Shown here: one piece after another, positions 1 to 7,156 of the stretch
Layout of the letters: each line of letters opens with the position of its first letter
Numbering within the stretch: the first letter of the stretch is position 1
DNA from: an uncultured Verrucomicrobiota bacterium
Lineage (GTDB): Bacteria > Verrucomicrobiota > Verrucomicrobiia > Limisphaerales > UBA9464
Direction of reading: 5' to 3'
Assembly: GCA_903821635.1 (NCBI GenBank)
Contig: CAIJLV010000054.1
Coordinates: forward strand, 1-64,000
DNA length: 64,000 nt
Notes under the pieces: generated by a model
What the model was told of the DNA's origin: nothing
What the model saw: only the letters and a program-made list of their open reading frames with translations
The model's database searches: none
Program-made: the position numbers and the translations under genes

Positions 1-77
1 CCTCTGCGCATGCTGTCAAAGAAATCCGCATTATTTTTGGTGGCTTTAATCTTGTCGAGCAAGAATTCCATCGCTTC
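1..77 (-). other. Antisense fragment encoding the C-terminus of transcription terminator Rho
   Basis: Read on the minus strand, about the first 77 bases give a peptide with AMEFLLDKIKATKNN followed by ADFFDSMRR. This lines up with the extreme C-terminus of Rho (E. coli Rho ends with AMEFLINKLAMTKTN and DDFFEMMKRS, recalled from memory). The similarity stops around base 77, where similarity to CoaE on the plus strand begins. The rest of Rho cannot lie to the right because coaE occupies that DNA. The stop codon of this fragment lies outside the window. The likely explanation is a mis-joined contig end; a real inversion is the alternative. Confidence 0.6.
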
Positions 78-80
78 GGT

Positions 81-623
81 GTGTCCGTGCTCGACACCGA
101 TGAGGTCGCGCATGGGTTGTTGGCGAGCGATGGGGAGGTAAAAGCGGCAATCCGGGCGCGGTTTGGAGACACCGTGTTTGTCGGTGGGGAGGTGGATCGC
201 AGGGCGTTGGGGCGGATCGTCTTTGGCGATTCTGCTGCCCGTAAGAACCTAGAGGCGATCCTGCATCCCCGTATTCAGATTCAAACCGAAGCTTGGTTGG
301 CCGCTCGTTCAGCGGGCCAGTCTGCCGCGGTGCTAATCCCGCTGCTCTACGAGGTGAACCGGGACAAATCGTTCGACTTGTGTGTGTGTGTGGCGTGTTC
401 GCCAGCCACCCAGCGGGCCCGCCTGCGGGAACGTGGTTGGGCCGACGCAGAAATCGACCGACGCAATGCGGCTCAGTTGTCGATCGAGGAGAAGATTAAG
501 CGGGCTGATGTGGTAATTTGGACTGAAGGGGCGATGAAGAATCATGCGGCCCAGTGGCGTTTGGTGTTAAAGGATCGCGTTCGAAGTGGAGAAGCCTGCC
601 CTCCCGACGCGGTATCGGTTTGA
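81..623 (+). CDS. coaE: Dephospho-CoA kinase, 5'-truncated
   Basis: Last enzyme of coenzyme A synthesis: ATP-dependent phosphorylation of the 3'-hydroxyl of dephospho-CoA ribose, cytosolic. The protein begins within the family's conserved segment VSVLDTDEVAHGLL and continues with LHPRI, the segment IPLLYE, and the helix around ARLRERG, all typical of CoaE. The family's N-terminal P-loop (GGIGSGKST type) is missing. The reading frame stays open to the window edge, but its upstream codons are antisense Rho-like sequence rather than CoaE. The GTG at 81 is therefore only the first start codon available, and about 20-25 residues including the nucleotide-binding loop are lost. As given, the product could not be active; an intact copy probably exists in the true genome. 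It converges on the downstream regulator gene. Confidence 0.8.
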   Translation: MSVLDTDEVAHGLLASDGEVKAAIRARFGDTVFVGGEVDRRALGRIVFGDSAARKNLEAILHPRIQIQTEAWLAARSAGQSAAVLIPLLYEVNRDKSFDLCVCVACSPATQRARLRERGWADAEIDRRNAAQLSIEEKIKRADVVIWTEGAMKNHAAQWRLVLKDRVRSGEACPPDAVSV

Positions 624-642
624 GGGCGGGTAGTCCTAGACT

Positions 643-663
643 TCGAAAAGCGGCCGCTTTCGG
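643..663. terminator. Possible bidirectional terminator between convergent coaE and the DeoR gene
   Basis: The 138-base gap between two convergent genes contains the perfect palindrome AAAGCGGCCGCTTT (647-660), with near-complementary flanks cgaaa and ttcg. A-rich and T-rich sides on the two strands would suit termination in both directions, though the T-run is short. Confidence 0.35.
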
Positions 664-761
664 TCGAGTTTGGCGTTTGGATGGCGGTTCGCAGCCCAGA
701 GTAGTCCGGAGAACTCGCCGGTGGGGGCTAGCCTATCCCAGTCCGTTTCAGGGTTGGCAAT

Positions 762-1523
762 TCAACTCACTGCCACGACCACTTGGACCTCGACTTTCCG
801 TAGTGCTTGGGCGAGTTCGGCGGGCGGAGATCGGTCTGTGACCACAATGTCGATCGCGTCGAGCTCGCAGAGTTGGCTGATGGATTGGCGGCCAAATTTC
901 GACGAATCGATGCAGAAGATCACGCTTCGGGCCGCATGAATCATTGCTCGTTGCATGTCGATAAGGAGTCCGTGGGAGTTGCTGATGCCGTCGGTCGTGA
1001 TGCCGCCGCAGCTCATGATCGCCACGTCGGCGCGGATTTTCTGGAAGGCCTCCACCGCCAAGGGGCCGACCAACACGCCAAGCCGCGGATAGATGACGCC
1101 GCCGGAGACGACGACTTCCAGTTTGTTGGCGGCGGCAAACAAATTCGCGACCGGTAGGGAGTTGGTGAAAACCTGCGGCGCCTTGGGTTCGAGATATCGG
1201 GCGACGTGGTAGCAGGTGGTGCCGGCGTCGATAATGACGGTTTGGTTTGGCTGGATCAGGTCGGCGCAGGCGCGACCAATAAGCTCCTTCTCCGAAAGCT
1301 GATGGGTGTCGCGGGTGTTGAAGGTGAATTCGTCCGACTTTGGATTCACCAGCCGGGCGCCGCCGTGCGTGCGGCGGACGACACCCCGAAGTTCCAGCAC
1401 GATAACGTCGCGGCGAACCGTGGAAACGGACGTGTCTACCAACTCGGAAAGTTCATCCAAGGACGCGAACTCCACCTTCAGCAGGTGGTCTTCAATGCGT
1501 TTCTGGCGTTCTTCACCGGTCAT
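762..1523 (-). CDS. DeoR-family transcriptional regulator of the microcompartment operon
   Basis: A 253-residue DNA-binding repressor of the sugar-phosphate-sensing DeoR family. Residues 5-58 form the winged helix-turn-helix, with recognition region VSTVRRDV (33-40) and the family signature RRTHGGA (50-56). The DeoRC effector domain follows, with IDAGTTC (98-104) and FTNSLPVA (119-126), which in this family bind a phosphorylated sugar. The ATG at 1523 is chosen because the longer open frame to 1598 adds 25 residues with no family similarity and would cover the promoter region. The gene is divergent from pduL with an 87-base gap that holds an inverted repeat overlapping a promoter. This arrangement suggests local repression relieved by a fuculose or rhamnulose phosphate; that ligand is inference. 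Confidence 0.87.
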   Translation of the reverse strand: MTGEERQKRIEDHLLKVEFASLDELSELVDTSVSTVRRDVIVLELRGVVRRTHGGARLVNPKSDEFTFNTRDTHQLSEKELIGRACADLIQPNQTVIIDAGTTCYHVARYLEPKAPQVFTNSLPVANLFAAANKLEVVVSGGVIYPRLGVLVGPLAVEAFQKIRADVAIMSCGGITTDGISNSHGLLIDMQRAMIHAARSVIFCIDSSKFGRQSISQLCELDAIDIVVTDRSPPAELAQALRKVEVQVVVAVS

Positions 1524-1570
1524 TGCTTGAGTAATAAGTGGTAGCTTTTGGAAGTTATTGCAAGAAACGC

Positions 1571-1600
1571 TTTGACAATCTTTCAATCCAGCTGTCAAAT
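1571..1600 (+). promoter_or_regulatory. Promoter with overlapping inverted-repeat operator upstream of pduL
   Basis: TTGACA (1572-1577) matches the sigma-70 -35 consensus. After 17 bases comes TCAAAT (1595-1600), a weak -10. The same bases form the inverted repeat TTTGACA-N15-TGTCAAA (1571-1577 and 1593-1599). A repressor bound here would block RNA polymerase. Its place between deoR and pduL makes the DeoR protein the natural candidate to bind it. Confidence 0.5.
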
Positions 1601-1610
1601 CACCTCACTC

Positions 1611-2288
1611 ATGTCGACTTTGGTTTCTACCCCGCACCGTGCGGTCGTCGAGCATTTGGTCCGTCAGGCGGTTTACGCCCGAATGGGCCGGACTTTACCC
1701 CGCAGTGCGGGGGCGCCCAACGCGCTCATTGTCAATGTGAGTGCCCGGCATTGCCACCTGACGCAGGAGGCGGTCGATGCGTTGTTTGGCAAGGGCCATA
1801 AATTGCAGGTCCACAAGTGGCTCTATCAGGACGGGCAATTTGCCGCAAAGGAGACCGTGACGTTGGTGGGTCCGCGCAGTCGCGTGATTTCCAACCTGCG
1901 TATTCTCGGCCCCTGCCGAAGTTTAAACCAAGTCGAATTAGCCTACACTGACGGCATTGCTCTCGGATTCGACCTGCCGTTGCGCAGTTCCGGCGATATC
2001 AAGGGCACGCTCAGTGGGATGTTAATGGGCCCGGCCGGCTTTTTTGAAATGGAGCAGGGGATCATCCGTGCGCTGCGCCACGTGCACATGAGTCCGACGG
2101 ACGCGGACTTTTACGGGGTGAAGGCAGGCGAATGGATGAAGCTCAAAATAGGCGGTCCGTGCGGCCTGATGCTCGACCGGATGCTAGTCCGGGTGGACCC
2201 CAGCTTTAAACTTGAGGTTCACATCGACACCGACGAAGGCAACGCCTGCAACCTCCAGCCCGACACTCTGTGCGAGCTGGTTAAATAA
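1611..2288 (+). CDS. pduL: PduL-type phosphate propanoyltransferase (microcompartment)
   Basis: A 225-residue phosphotransacylase that converts acyl-CoA and phosphate to acyl-phosphate, regenerating free CoA inside the shell; here the acyl group is probably lactyl. The two PduL halves are visible, each with a zinc-binding His pair: SARHCHL (44-50) and RHVHM (156-160). The segment EVHIDTDEGNAC adds His204. The N-terminal 25 residues can form an amphipathic helix (AVVEHLVRQAVYARMG), consistent with an encapsulation peptide. The ATG at 1611 is preferred over a 1548 start because the extra residues overlap the promoter. First gene of the operon, 37 bases before the first BMC-H gene. The first motif has Cys between the two His residues, where the family usually has a hydrophobic residue. 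Confidence 0.9.
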   Translation: MSTLVSTPHRAVVEHLVRQAVYARMGRTLPRSAGAPNALIVNVSARHCHLTQEAVDALFGKGHKLQVHKWLYQDGQFAAKETVTLVGPRSRVISNLRILGPCRSLNQVELAYTDGIALGFDLPLRSSGDIKGTLSGMLMGPAGFFEMEQGIIRALRHVHMSPTDADFYGVKAGEWMKLKIGGPCGLMLDRMLVRVDPSFKLEVHIDTDEGNACNLQPDTLCELVK

Positions 2289-2325
2289 TTTTTCCTGACT
2301 CTCAACATTCAAACACCAACGAACA

Positions 2326-2619
2326 ATGAGCGAAGCAATCGGCATGATTGAAACGAAGGGCTTCACCGGCAGCGTCGAGGCAACCGACGCCATGGCGAAG
2401 GCCGCAAACGTCACTATCAGCAAAACCATCGCCATCGGCGGCGGTCTGATCACCGTCATCTGCCGCGGCGACGTGGCCAGCGTGAAGGCGGCAGTGGACG
2501 CCGGCAGCAAGGCCGCGAGCCGGGTCGGCGAACTCGTCGCCAGCCACGTGATCGCCCGGCCGCATGATGATCTCGGCAAAGTATTTCTCGGCGAAGTCGC
2601 AGCGGCGGCCAAGAAGTAA
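2326..2619 (+). CDS. BMC-H shell protein 1
   Basis: A 97-residue single-domain BMC (PF00936) protein that forms hexameric shell tiles. Typical features are the opening [12 protein letters not shown], the [14 protein letters not shown] segment (the conserved Lys edge at the hexamer interface lies elsewhere in the fold), and the closing [10 protein letters not shown]. The tail KKVFL-like end is short and Ala/Lys-rich. The sequence around the pore (IGGGLIT) is glycine-rich. It lies 37 bases after pduL and 38 before the next BMC-H. Diverged from the two other BMC-H copies, so the three probably give pores with different selectivity. Confidence 0.93.
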   Translation: MSEAIGMIETKGFTGSVEATDAMAKAANVTISKTIAIGGGLITVICRGDVASVKAAVDAGSKAASRVGELVASHVIARPHDDLGKVFLGEVAAAAKK

Positions 2620-2657
2620 TCCAACTCAACCACTCCGCTTTCAACTCTCTAAAAATT

Positions 2658-2939
2658 ATGGCTCAACAAGCTATCGGCATGATCGAATGCAAAGGCCTGT
2701 GCGCGCTTTTCGAAGCCGCCGACGCCGCCCTTAAGTCCGCCAATGTCACCTTCACCGGGTGGGAAAAAGTCGGCTCCGGTTATGTAACTGCATTTTTTCG
2801 CGGCGACGTCGCCAGCGTGAAAGCCGCCACTGACGCGGGCGCGGCGGCGGCGGCTCAGGTCGGTTCGGTCGTTGCGGTGCAGGTTATTCCCCGTCCGCAT
2901 GAAGGTCTGAGCGGGCTCGGCAAGTGGCTCGTGCAGTAA
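2658..2939 (+). CDS. BMC-H shell protein 2
   Basis: A 93-residue BMC-domain hexamer protein. It starts [13 protein letters not shown], carries [14 protein letters not shown], and ends with [18 protein letters not shown], the usual end of the fold plus a short tail. The pore-region segment ([13 protein letters not shown]) differs from that of its neighbours, with an aromatic-rich strand. Cysteines at positions 11 and 15 are unusual for this family. Part of the shell operon; followed by a 102-base gap before the kinase gene. Confidence 0.93.
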   Translation: MAQQAIGMIECKGLCALFEAADAALKSANVTFTGWEKVGSGYVTAFFRGDVASVKAATDAGAAAAAQVGSVVAVQVIPRPHEGLSGLGKWLVQ

Positions 2940-3041
2940 ACGGACTCACCCGTGCCATGGTTGAATGAGTAAAATTGGAGTTGCCGTCCTCGGGGCTACC
3001 TCCCCTTAGAACTCATCTCATTTTGCCGGTTCCTTCACGCT

Positions 3042-4232
3042 GTGAAAATCCTCGTCGCCAACCTCGGTTCTACGTCGCTTAAGTGGCGGTTGTTCGAATT
3101 TTCGGACGCCGCTGTAACGCTGCTGCACAAAGGCGGCTTTGAGCGCGTGACCGACTATTCCAAGGCCATTGAGGACTGCCTCACGCAGCTCACGGAAGCC
3201 GGTGCCATCGCCAACGAAAGCGAATTGGCGGCGGTCGGCTTCAAGACGGTCATCGCTAAAGATGTCACTGGCTGTGTCCGGTTGGATGAGCCAGTGCTTC
3301 AGGCGATGGCGGATTACAACGGGCTCGCGCCGGCGCACAACCCGCCCTACATCACCGGCATCCGCCTCTTTGCGCAGCGGATTCCGAAGGTGCCGTTGGT
3401 CGGTCTATTTGAGACGGCGTTCTACCAGTTCGCGCCTGAAGCGATGATGCGGTATGCGGTGCCGGATTCTTGGCACGCCATTGGGGTTCGGCGTTGGGGT
3501 TTTCATGGTGCGAGTCACAAGTTCATCGCCGAACGCAGTGCTGAACTCCTCGGACGCCAAGACGTGGCCCGCCGGGCGCAGAATCTTTACGTGGACCACG
3601 GCCAATCGCCTGTTGAAGGCCCGCCGCTGCGGGTTATCTCGTGTCATCTCGGTGGTAGTTCCAGCATCACGGGCATTTTGAACGGCGTAGCCATTGGCAA
3701 CAGCTTGGGCATGAGCCCGCAATCGGGTTTGCCCCACAATAATCGTGTCGGTGACCTCGACGCGGAGGCGCTGCCTTACGTGGTTAAGACGCTTGGTCTT
3801 TCTATCGAGGAAGCCCAGCGGCAGTTCGCGAAGGAGGGCGGCCTGAAAGGTTTATCCGGCGGTTTTTCCAATGACGTGCGTGACATCCAAGAAGCGGCTG
3901 CAAAGGGTAACGCCCAAGCCAAGCTCGCCATTGATGTCTTTGTGAGTGAAGCCCGACGTTGGATTGGTGGCTATTTTCTTCAATTGAACGGCGCGGATGC
4001 CCTCGTGTTCACCGCCGGTATCGGCGAGAACCGCGCGGAACTACGCGCTGCCATCTGCGCCAACCTCGACCAACTTGGCATCGTGCTCGACGCGGAAAAG
4101 AACGCCGCCACACGGGCCACCGAAACGGTCATCAGCGCCCCAGAATCGCGGGTGAAGGTTATGGTCATTCCCACCAACGAGGAGCTCGTCGTGGCTCGCG
4201 AAACCCGTCGTTTGCTCGCCTCGTCCCGCTAA
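3042..4232 (+). CDS. Acetate/propionate kinase-family protein with altered active site
   Basis: A 396-residue ASKHA-fold kinase that would take the acyl-phosphate made by PduL to a carboxylate plus ATP. The fold is clear: VANLGSTSLKWRL at the N-terminus, HNPP (99-102), GFHGASH (153-159) and NRVGDLD (234-240). Three places differ from the canonical enzyme by eye alignment: GHRVVHGG is replaced by GFKTVIAK, so the Arg91 equivalent (M. thermophila numbering) is Lys68; FDTAFHQ is FETAFYQ, so the Asp148 equivalent is Glu124; and its His is Tyr127. The Arg241 equivalent (Arg235) is kept. Start is GTG at 3042. The gene lies among shell genes, so it may act in or on the microcompartment. I infer lactyl- or propionyl-phosphate as substrate, and activity is not certain. 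Confidence 0.85.
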   Translation: MKILVANLGSTSLKWRLFEFSDAAVTLLHKGGFERVTDYSKAIEDCLTQLTEAGAIANESELAAVGFKTVIAKDVTGCVRLDEPVLQAMADYNGLAPAHNPPYITGIRLFAQRIPKVPLVGLFETAFYQFAPEAMMRYAVPDSWHAIGVRRWGFHGASHKFIAERSAELLGRQDVARRAQNLYVDHGQSPVEGPPLRVISCHLGGSSSITGILNGVAIGNSLGMSPQSGLPHNNRVGDLDAEALPYVVKTLGLSIEEAQRQFAKEGGLKGLSGGFSNDVRDIQEAAAKGNAQAKLAIDVFVSEARRWIGGYFLQLNGADALVFTAGIGENRAELRAAICANLDQLGIVLDAEKNAATRATETVISAPESRVKVMVIPTNEELVVARETRRLLASSR

Positions 4233-4283
4233 CTGCCCAGCCTCCATTCTGCTCAATTTTCAAACGTCTCACCTCTCAAAAGT

Positions 4284-4568
4284 ATGGCACAACAAGCAAT
4301 AGGACTCATTGAAACCCGTGGGCTCGTGGCTCTGGTCGAAGCGACGGACGCGATGCTCAAATCGGCGAATGTCGAACTCGTCGGCCCGATGGTGCAGGTC
4401 GGCAACGCCATGGTGACGGCCACCGTCGTCGGCGATGTCGCCGCCGTAAAAGCGGCCACCGATGCCGGTGCCCAAGCCGTCAAGGCGATCAAAGGCGACC
4501 TCGTCAGCGTGCATGTCATCGCCCGTCCACATGAGGACGTGGACGCCGTGCTGCCGAAGAAGAAGTAG
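4284..4568 (+). CDS. BMC-H shell protein 3
   Basis: A 94-residue single BMC-domain protein. It opens MAQQAIGLIETRG, continues with the [14 protein letters not shown] segment, and ends HVIARPHEDVDAVLPKKK. It is the closest of the three to canonical PduA/EutM-like tiles; the lysine-rich tail is short. It sits 51 bases after the kinase gene. The following 98-base gap holds an inverted-repeat structure before the first BMC-P gene. Confidence 0.93.
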   Translation: MAQQAIGLIETRGLVALVEATDAMLKSANVELVGPMVQVGNAMVTATVVGDVAAVKAATDAGAQAVKAIKGDLVSVHVIARPHEDVDAVLPKKK

Positions 4569-4580
4569 GCCAGTAGGTCG

Positions 4581-4640
4581 GCAATCAGTAAGTCAGTGAT
4601 TTCAGTTACTGACGAGGTAGTCACACCGAACACTGATTGC
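4581..4640 (+). repeat. Nested inverted repeats between BMC-H and BMC-P genes
   Basis: An outer pair GCAATCAGT (4581-4589) and ACTGATTGC (4632-4640) is exactly complementary. Inside it, GTCAGT (4592-4597) and ACTGAC (4608-4613) are also complementary. The region is made of imperfect CAGT/ACTG units and is more AT-rich than its surroundings. In the transcript it could fold into a branched hairpin that affects expression of shell hexamers relative to pentamers. It is also compatible with a small dispersed repeat. Confidence 0.45.
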
Positions 4641-4666
4641 TGATCCGCTGAACACTGTTCCCCACC

Positions 4667-4978
4667 ATGTTCCTCGCCCGCGTAGAAGGATCGGTCGTTT
4701 CGACCAAGAAGGAAGCCAGCATGAACGGCCGCAAGCTGCTCCTGCTGCGGCCGCAGTTGGTGGACGACAAGGACCCGACCCAGTTCCGGTCCGGTTCGAA
4801 CACCATCATCGCGGTGGACACCGTGGGCGCGGGCATCGGCGAACTGGTGATGTTCTGCCAAGGCAGCAGCGCCCGCCTCGCCGGCGGCATGAGAGATGCC
4901 CCGGTGGACGCCGTGATCATCGGCATCGTCGATACGGTAGATGTGCTGGGTAAGGAAATTTTCAACGCCAGACAGTGA
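4667..4978 (+). CDS. BMC-P (EutN/CcmL) shell vertex protein 1
   Basis: A 103-residue pentamer-forming protein (PF03319) that caps the vertices of the shell. Family marks are MFLARVEGSVVSTKKEASMNG at the start, LLLRPQLVDD, the core VAVDTVGAGIGE-like segment (here IIAVDTVGAGIGELVM), QGSSAR, and VDAVIIGIVDTVDV near the end. It is the longest of three BMC-P genes in the operon and the only one placed before the aldehyde dehydrogenase. Confidence 0.93.
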   Translation: MFLARVEGSVVSTKKEASMNGRKLLLLRPQLVDDKDPTQFRSGSNTIIAVDTVGAGIGELVMFCQGSSARLAGGMRDAPVDAVIIGIVDTVDVLGKEIFNARQ

Positions 4979-5038
4979 GCCGGTGTGGACGCCCATGTCC
5001 GCAATTCGGCCAACAATATTGATAATCAATTTGAGCTG

Positions 5039-5054
5039 AGGAGGTGGGCCTCCT
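5039..5054 (+). promoter_or_regulatory. Shine-Dalgarno-like sequence within a perfect hairpin
   Basis: AGGAGG (5039-5044), loop TGGG (5045-5048) and CCTCCT (5049-5054) form a perfect six-base-pair hairpin hiding a consensus ribosome-binding sequence. It lies 26 bases before the ATG at 5071, too far for ordinary use. A weaker GGAAG (5059-5063) sits at a normal distance and probably serves the aldehyde dehydrogenase gene. Confidence 0.4.
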
Positions 5055-5070
5055 AGCCGGAAGCATTGTA

Positions 5071-6567
5071 ATGAGCGCAGTTAACGAATCCCTGATCCGA
5101 GATGTGGTCGCCGAAGTGTTGAGCCGGTTGGGCGGAGCGCCTGCCGCGGCGAAGCCGGCATCCTCCGAACCCGCCGCTTCTTCATGTGGCTGTGGGGGCA
5201 AAGGTGCCGCGACGTCCGCGCCCGGTTTGCGGGGCAAGTTCGGCGTCTTCCAGGATGCGAACGAGGCGAGCGCCGCCGCCCACGAATCGTTCGTTCAACT
5301 ACAGAAGGCCGGCGTCGCCGCCCGCGTGAAGATCGTCGAGATCGTCAAGGCGATGGCCGAGGCGAACGCCGAGGCGTGGGGCAAGATCGAGCTGGAAGAG
5401 ACGAAGATTGGCCGCCTCGACCACAAGATCGAGAAGCTGAAGATCATCAAGCTCGTCCCTGGCGTCGAGTGGCTCCGCCCGGACGCCCGCAGCGGCGATC
5501 ACGGCATCACGCTGGAGGAATATACGCCCTTCGGCGTCGTCGGCGCGGTCACGCCGAGCACGCATTCGATTCCGACGTTGAGCGGCAACATCGTGAACAT
5601 CTGCGCGGCGGGGAATGCGGTGGTGTTTAACCCGCATCCGAGCGCGGCGCGTTGCGCGGCGCTTGCGGTGCGCGCCTACAACGAAGCCATCTATCGCGAG
5701 ACCGGTATTGAGAACATCGCGACCATCATCGAGAAGCCCTCGATGGAGAGCTTTGCCGCGATGTGCAAGCACGAGGCCGTCCGCATCCTGCTCGTCACCG
5801 GCGGTCCCGGCGTCGTGAAAGCCGCGATGCAGACTGGCAAGCGCGCCATCTGCGCCGGCCCCGGCAATCCGCCGGTTTATGTCGATGACACCGCCTGCAT
5901 GAAGCGTGCGGCGAAGGCGATCATCCAGGGTGCGAGCTACGACAACAACCTGCTCTGCATCGGCGAGAAGGAAGTCTTCGCGCTGGAAAACATCGCGGAC
6001 AAATTGATGGCGCAGATGGAGCAGAACGGCGCGGTGAAACTCACGAACGCCCAACTCGACGCGCTGACCCAGGCGGCGTTCACCATCACGCCCGGTCAGG
6101 GTGGCGGTTGTGGCCACGCGCGCGTGAACAAGGATTTCATCGGCAAGGATCCTTCTGTGTTGGCCAAAGCCGCCGGGCTGAATTTGCCAGCCGGAACGCA
6201 GCTATTGTTCGCTGAAACTGATGCGAACCACCCGTTCGTCGTCGAGGAACAGATGATGCCCTTCCTGCCGATCACGCGCGTGAAGAGTTTGGAAGAAGGC
6301 GTTGCCCGCTCGCTCGAAGCCGAACACGGCTACAAGCACACGAGCATCATTCATTCGCACGACATTGAAGCCCTAACCGCAATGGGTCGCACGCTCGATA
6401 CGACCCTGTTCATTAAGAATGGGCCCAGTATGGCGGGTCTCGGATTGGGAGGCGAAGGCTACCTCAGTTTCTCTATCGCGACGCCCACCGGTGAAGGGGT
6501 CAGCAATCCGCGCACCTTTACCCGCGTTCGACGCTGCGTGATGGTGGACAACCTGAAGATTTACTGA
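5071..6567 (+). CDS. CoA-acylating aldehyde dehydrogenase, PduP/EutE-like
   Basis: A 498-residue NAD-dependent enzyme that oxidises an aldehyde (lactaldehyde is expected here) to acyl-CoA inside the shell. An amphipathic N-terminal helix ESLIRDVVAEVLSRL (6-20) followed by an Ala/Pro linker is a typical encapsulation peptide. A small CGCGG cysteine cluster (about 39-43) lies in the linker. The catalytic domain has TPSTHSIPT (161-169), NPHPSA (187-192), TGGPGVV (243-249) and the nucleophile Cys296 in NNLLCIGEK. ATG at 5071 is chosen over GTG at 5044 because the peptide-like helix begins there. The stop is 8 bases before the next shell gene, so coupling is likely. It shares a pathway with PduL and the aldolase. 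Confidence 0.92.
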   Translation: MSAVNESLIRDVVAEVLSRLGGAPAAAKPASSEPAASSCGCGGKGAATSAPGLRGKFGVFQDANEASAAAHESFVQLQKAGVAARVKIVEIVKAMAEANAEAWGKIELEETKIGRLDHKIEKLKIIKLVPGVEWLRPDARSGDHGITLEEYTPFGVVGAVTPSTHSIPTLSGNIVNICAAGNAVVFNPHPSAARCAALAVRAYNEAIYRETGIENIATIIEKPSMESFAAMCKHEAVRILLVTGGPGVVKAAMQTGKRAICAGPGNPPVYVDDTACMKRAAKAIIQGASYDNNLLCIGEKEVFALENIADKLMAQMEQNGAVKLTNAQLDALTQAAFTITPGQGGGCGHARVNKDFIGKDPSVLAKAAGLNLPAGTQLLFAETDANHPFVVEEQMMPFLPITRVKSLEEGVARSLEAEHGYKHTSIIHSHDIEALTAMGRTLDTTLFIKNGPSMAGLGLGGEGYLSFSIATPTGEGVSNPRTFTRVRRCVMVDNLKIY

Positions 6568-6575
6568 GCCTCCCC

Positions 6576-6854
6576 ATGCTCCTCGCCCGCGTCGAAGGCA
6601 ATGTGGTCGCCACCCGGAAGCATCCCAGCTTCGAGGGTTGGCGGCTCGTCATCTGCCAGCCGATCGGTCAGGACGGCACGCCGGAAGGCTCGCCGCAGAT
6701 TGCCATCGATTCTCATGGGGCAGGCATGCACCAGCGGGTGGTGATTTCCAGCGACGGCTCGGAAGCGCGCAAGGCGGTCGGTGACCCGAGAAGCCCGGCT
6801 CGGTGGTTGGTGGTCGGGATCGTGGACGAAAAGGAACCGGGAGTGCCGGTATGA
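6576..6854 (+). CDS. BMC-P (EutN/CcmL) shell vertex protein 2
   Basis: A 92-residue pentamer protein with MLLARVEGNVVATRKHPSF at the start, IAIDSHGAGMHQRVVISSDG in the middle and WLVVGIVDEKE near the end. Its stop codon overlaps the next start (ATGA at 6851-6854), so the two BMC-P genes are probably translationally coupled. The sequence HGAG replaces the more usual VGAG of the family core. Confidence 0.92.
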   Translation: MLLARVEGNVVATRKHPSFEGWRLVICQPIGQDGTPEGSPQIAIDSHGAGMHQRVVISSDGSEARKAVGDPRSPARWLVVGIVDEKEPGVPV

Positions 6855-7156
6855 AACTCGGCGCCGTCATCGGGCGGGTCACATTGAGCACGGTCGTTCC
6901 CGAGTTGCGGGGCGCACGCTGGCTGATCGTTTCGCCGTTTACCCGGGAGCATTACCAGCGCGGCTGCGACACGCCGCTGGGCCTGAGCAAGGATCCGAGT
7001 CTGGTGGTTTACGACGCGCTCGGTGGCGGCGTGGGCCAGACTATCGGTTACGTCGAGGGCCGGGAAGCGGCCCAGCCTTTTGAAACCCCACCGCCGATTG
7101 ATGCCTTCAACGCGGCCTTGGTGGACGAAATCTTCTACAACCCGTTTAACAAATGA
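6851..7156 (+). CDS. BMC-P (EutN/CcmL) shell vertex protein 3
   Basis: A 101-residue pentamer protein. It begins MKLGAVIGRVTLSTVVPELRG, followed by SPFTREHY, VVYDALGGGVGQTIGYVEGREA, and ends with VDEIFYNPFNK. The ATG at 6851 overlaps the previous stop; the longer frame from 6803 adds residues unlike the family. The stop overlaps the ATG of the aldolase gene (ATGA at 7153-7156). The C-terminal extension after the fold (PFETPPPIDAFNAAL) is distinctive among the three copies. Confidence 0.92.
   Translation: MKLGAVIGRVTLSTVVPELRGARWLIVSPFTREHYQRGCDTPLGLSKDPSLVVYDALGGGVGQTIGYVEGREAAQPFETPPPIDAFNAALVDEIFYNPFNK

Noticed and set aside
2940-3041. Short inverted pair ATGAGT/ACTCAT in the gap before the kinase gene
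   Set aside because: Only six bases with a long loop; expected by chance.
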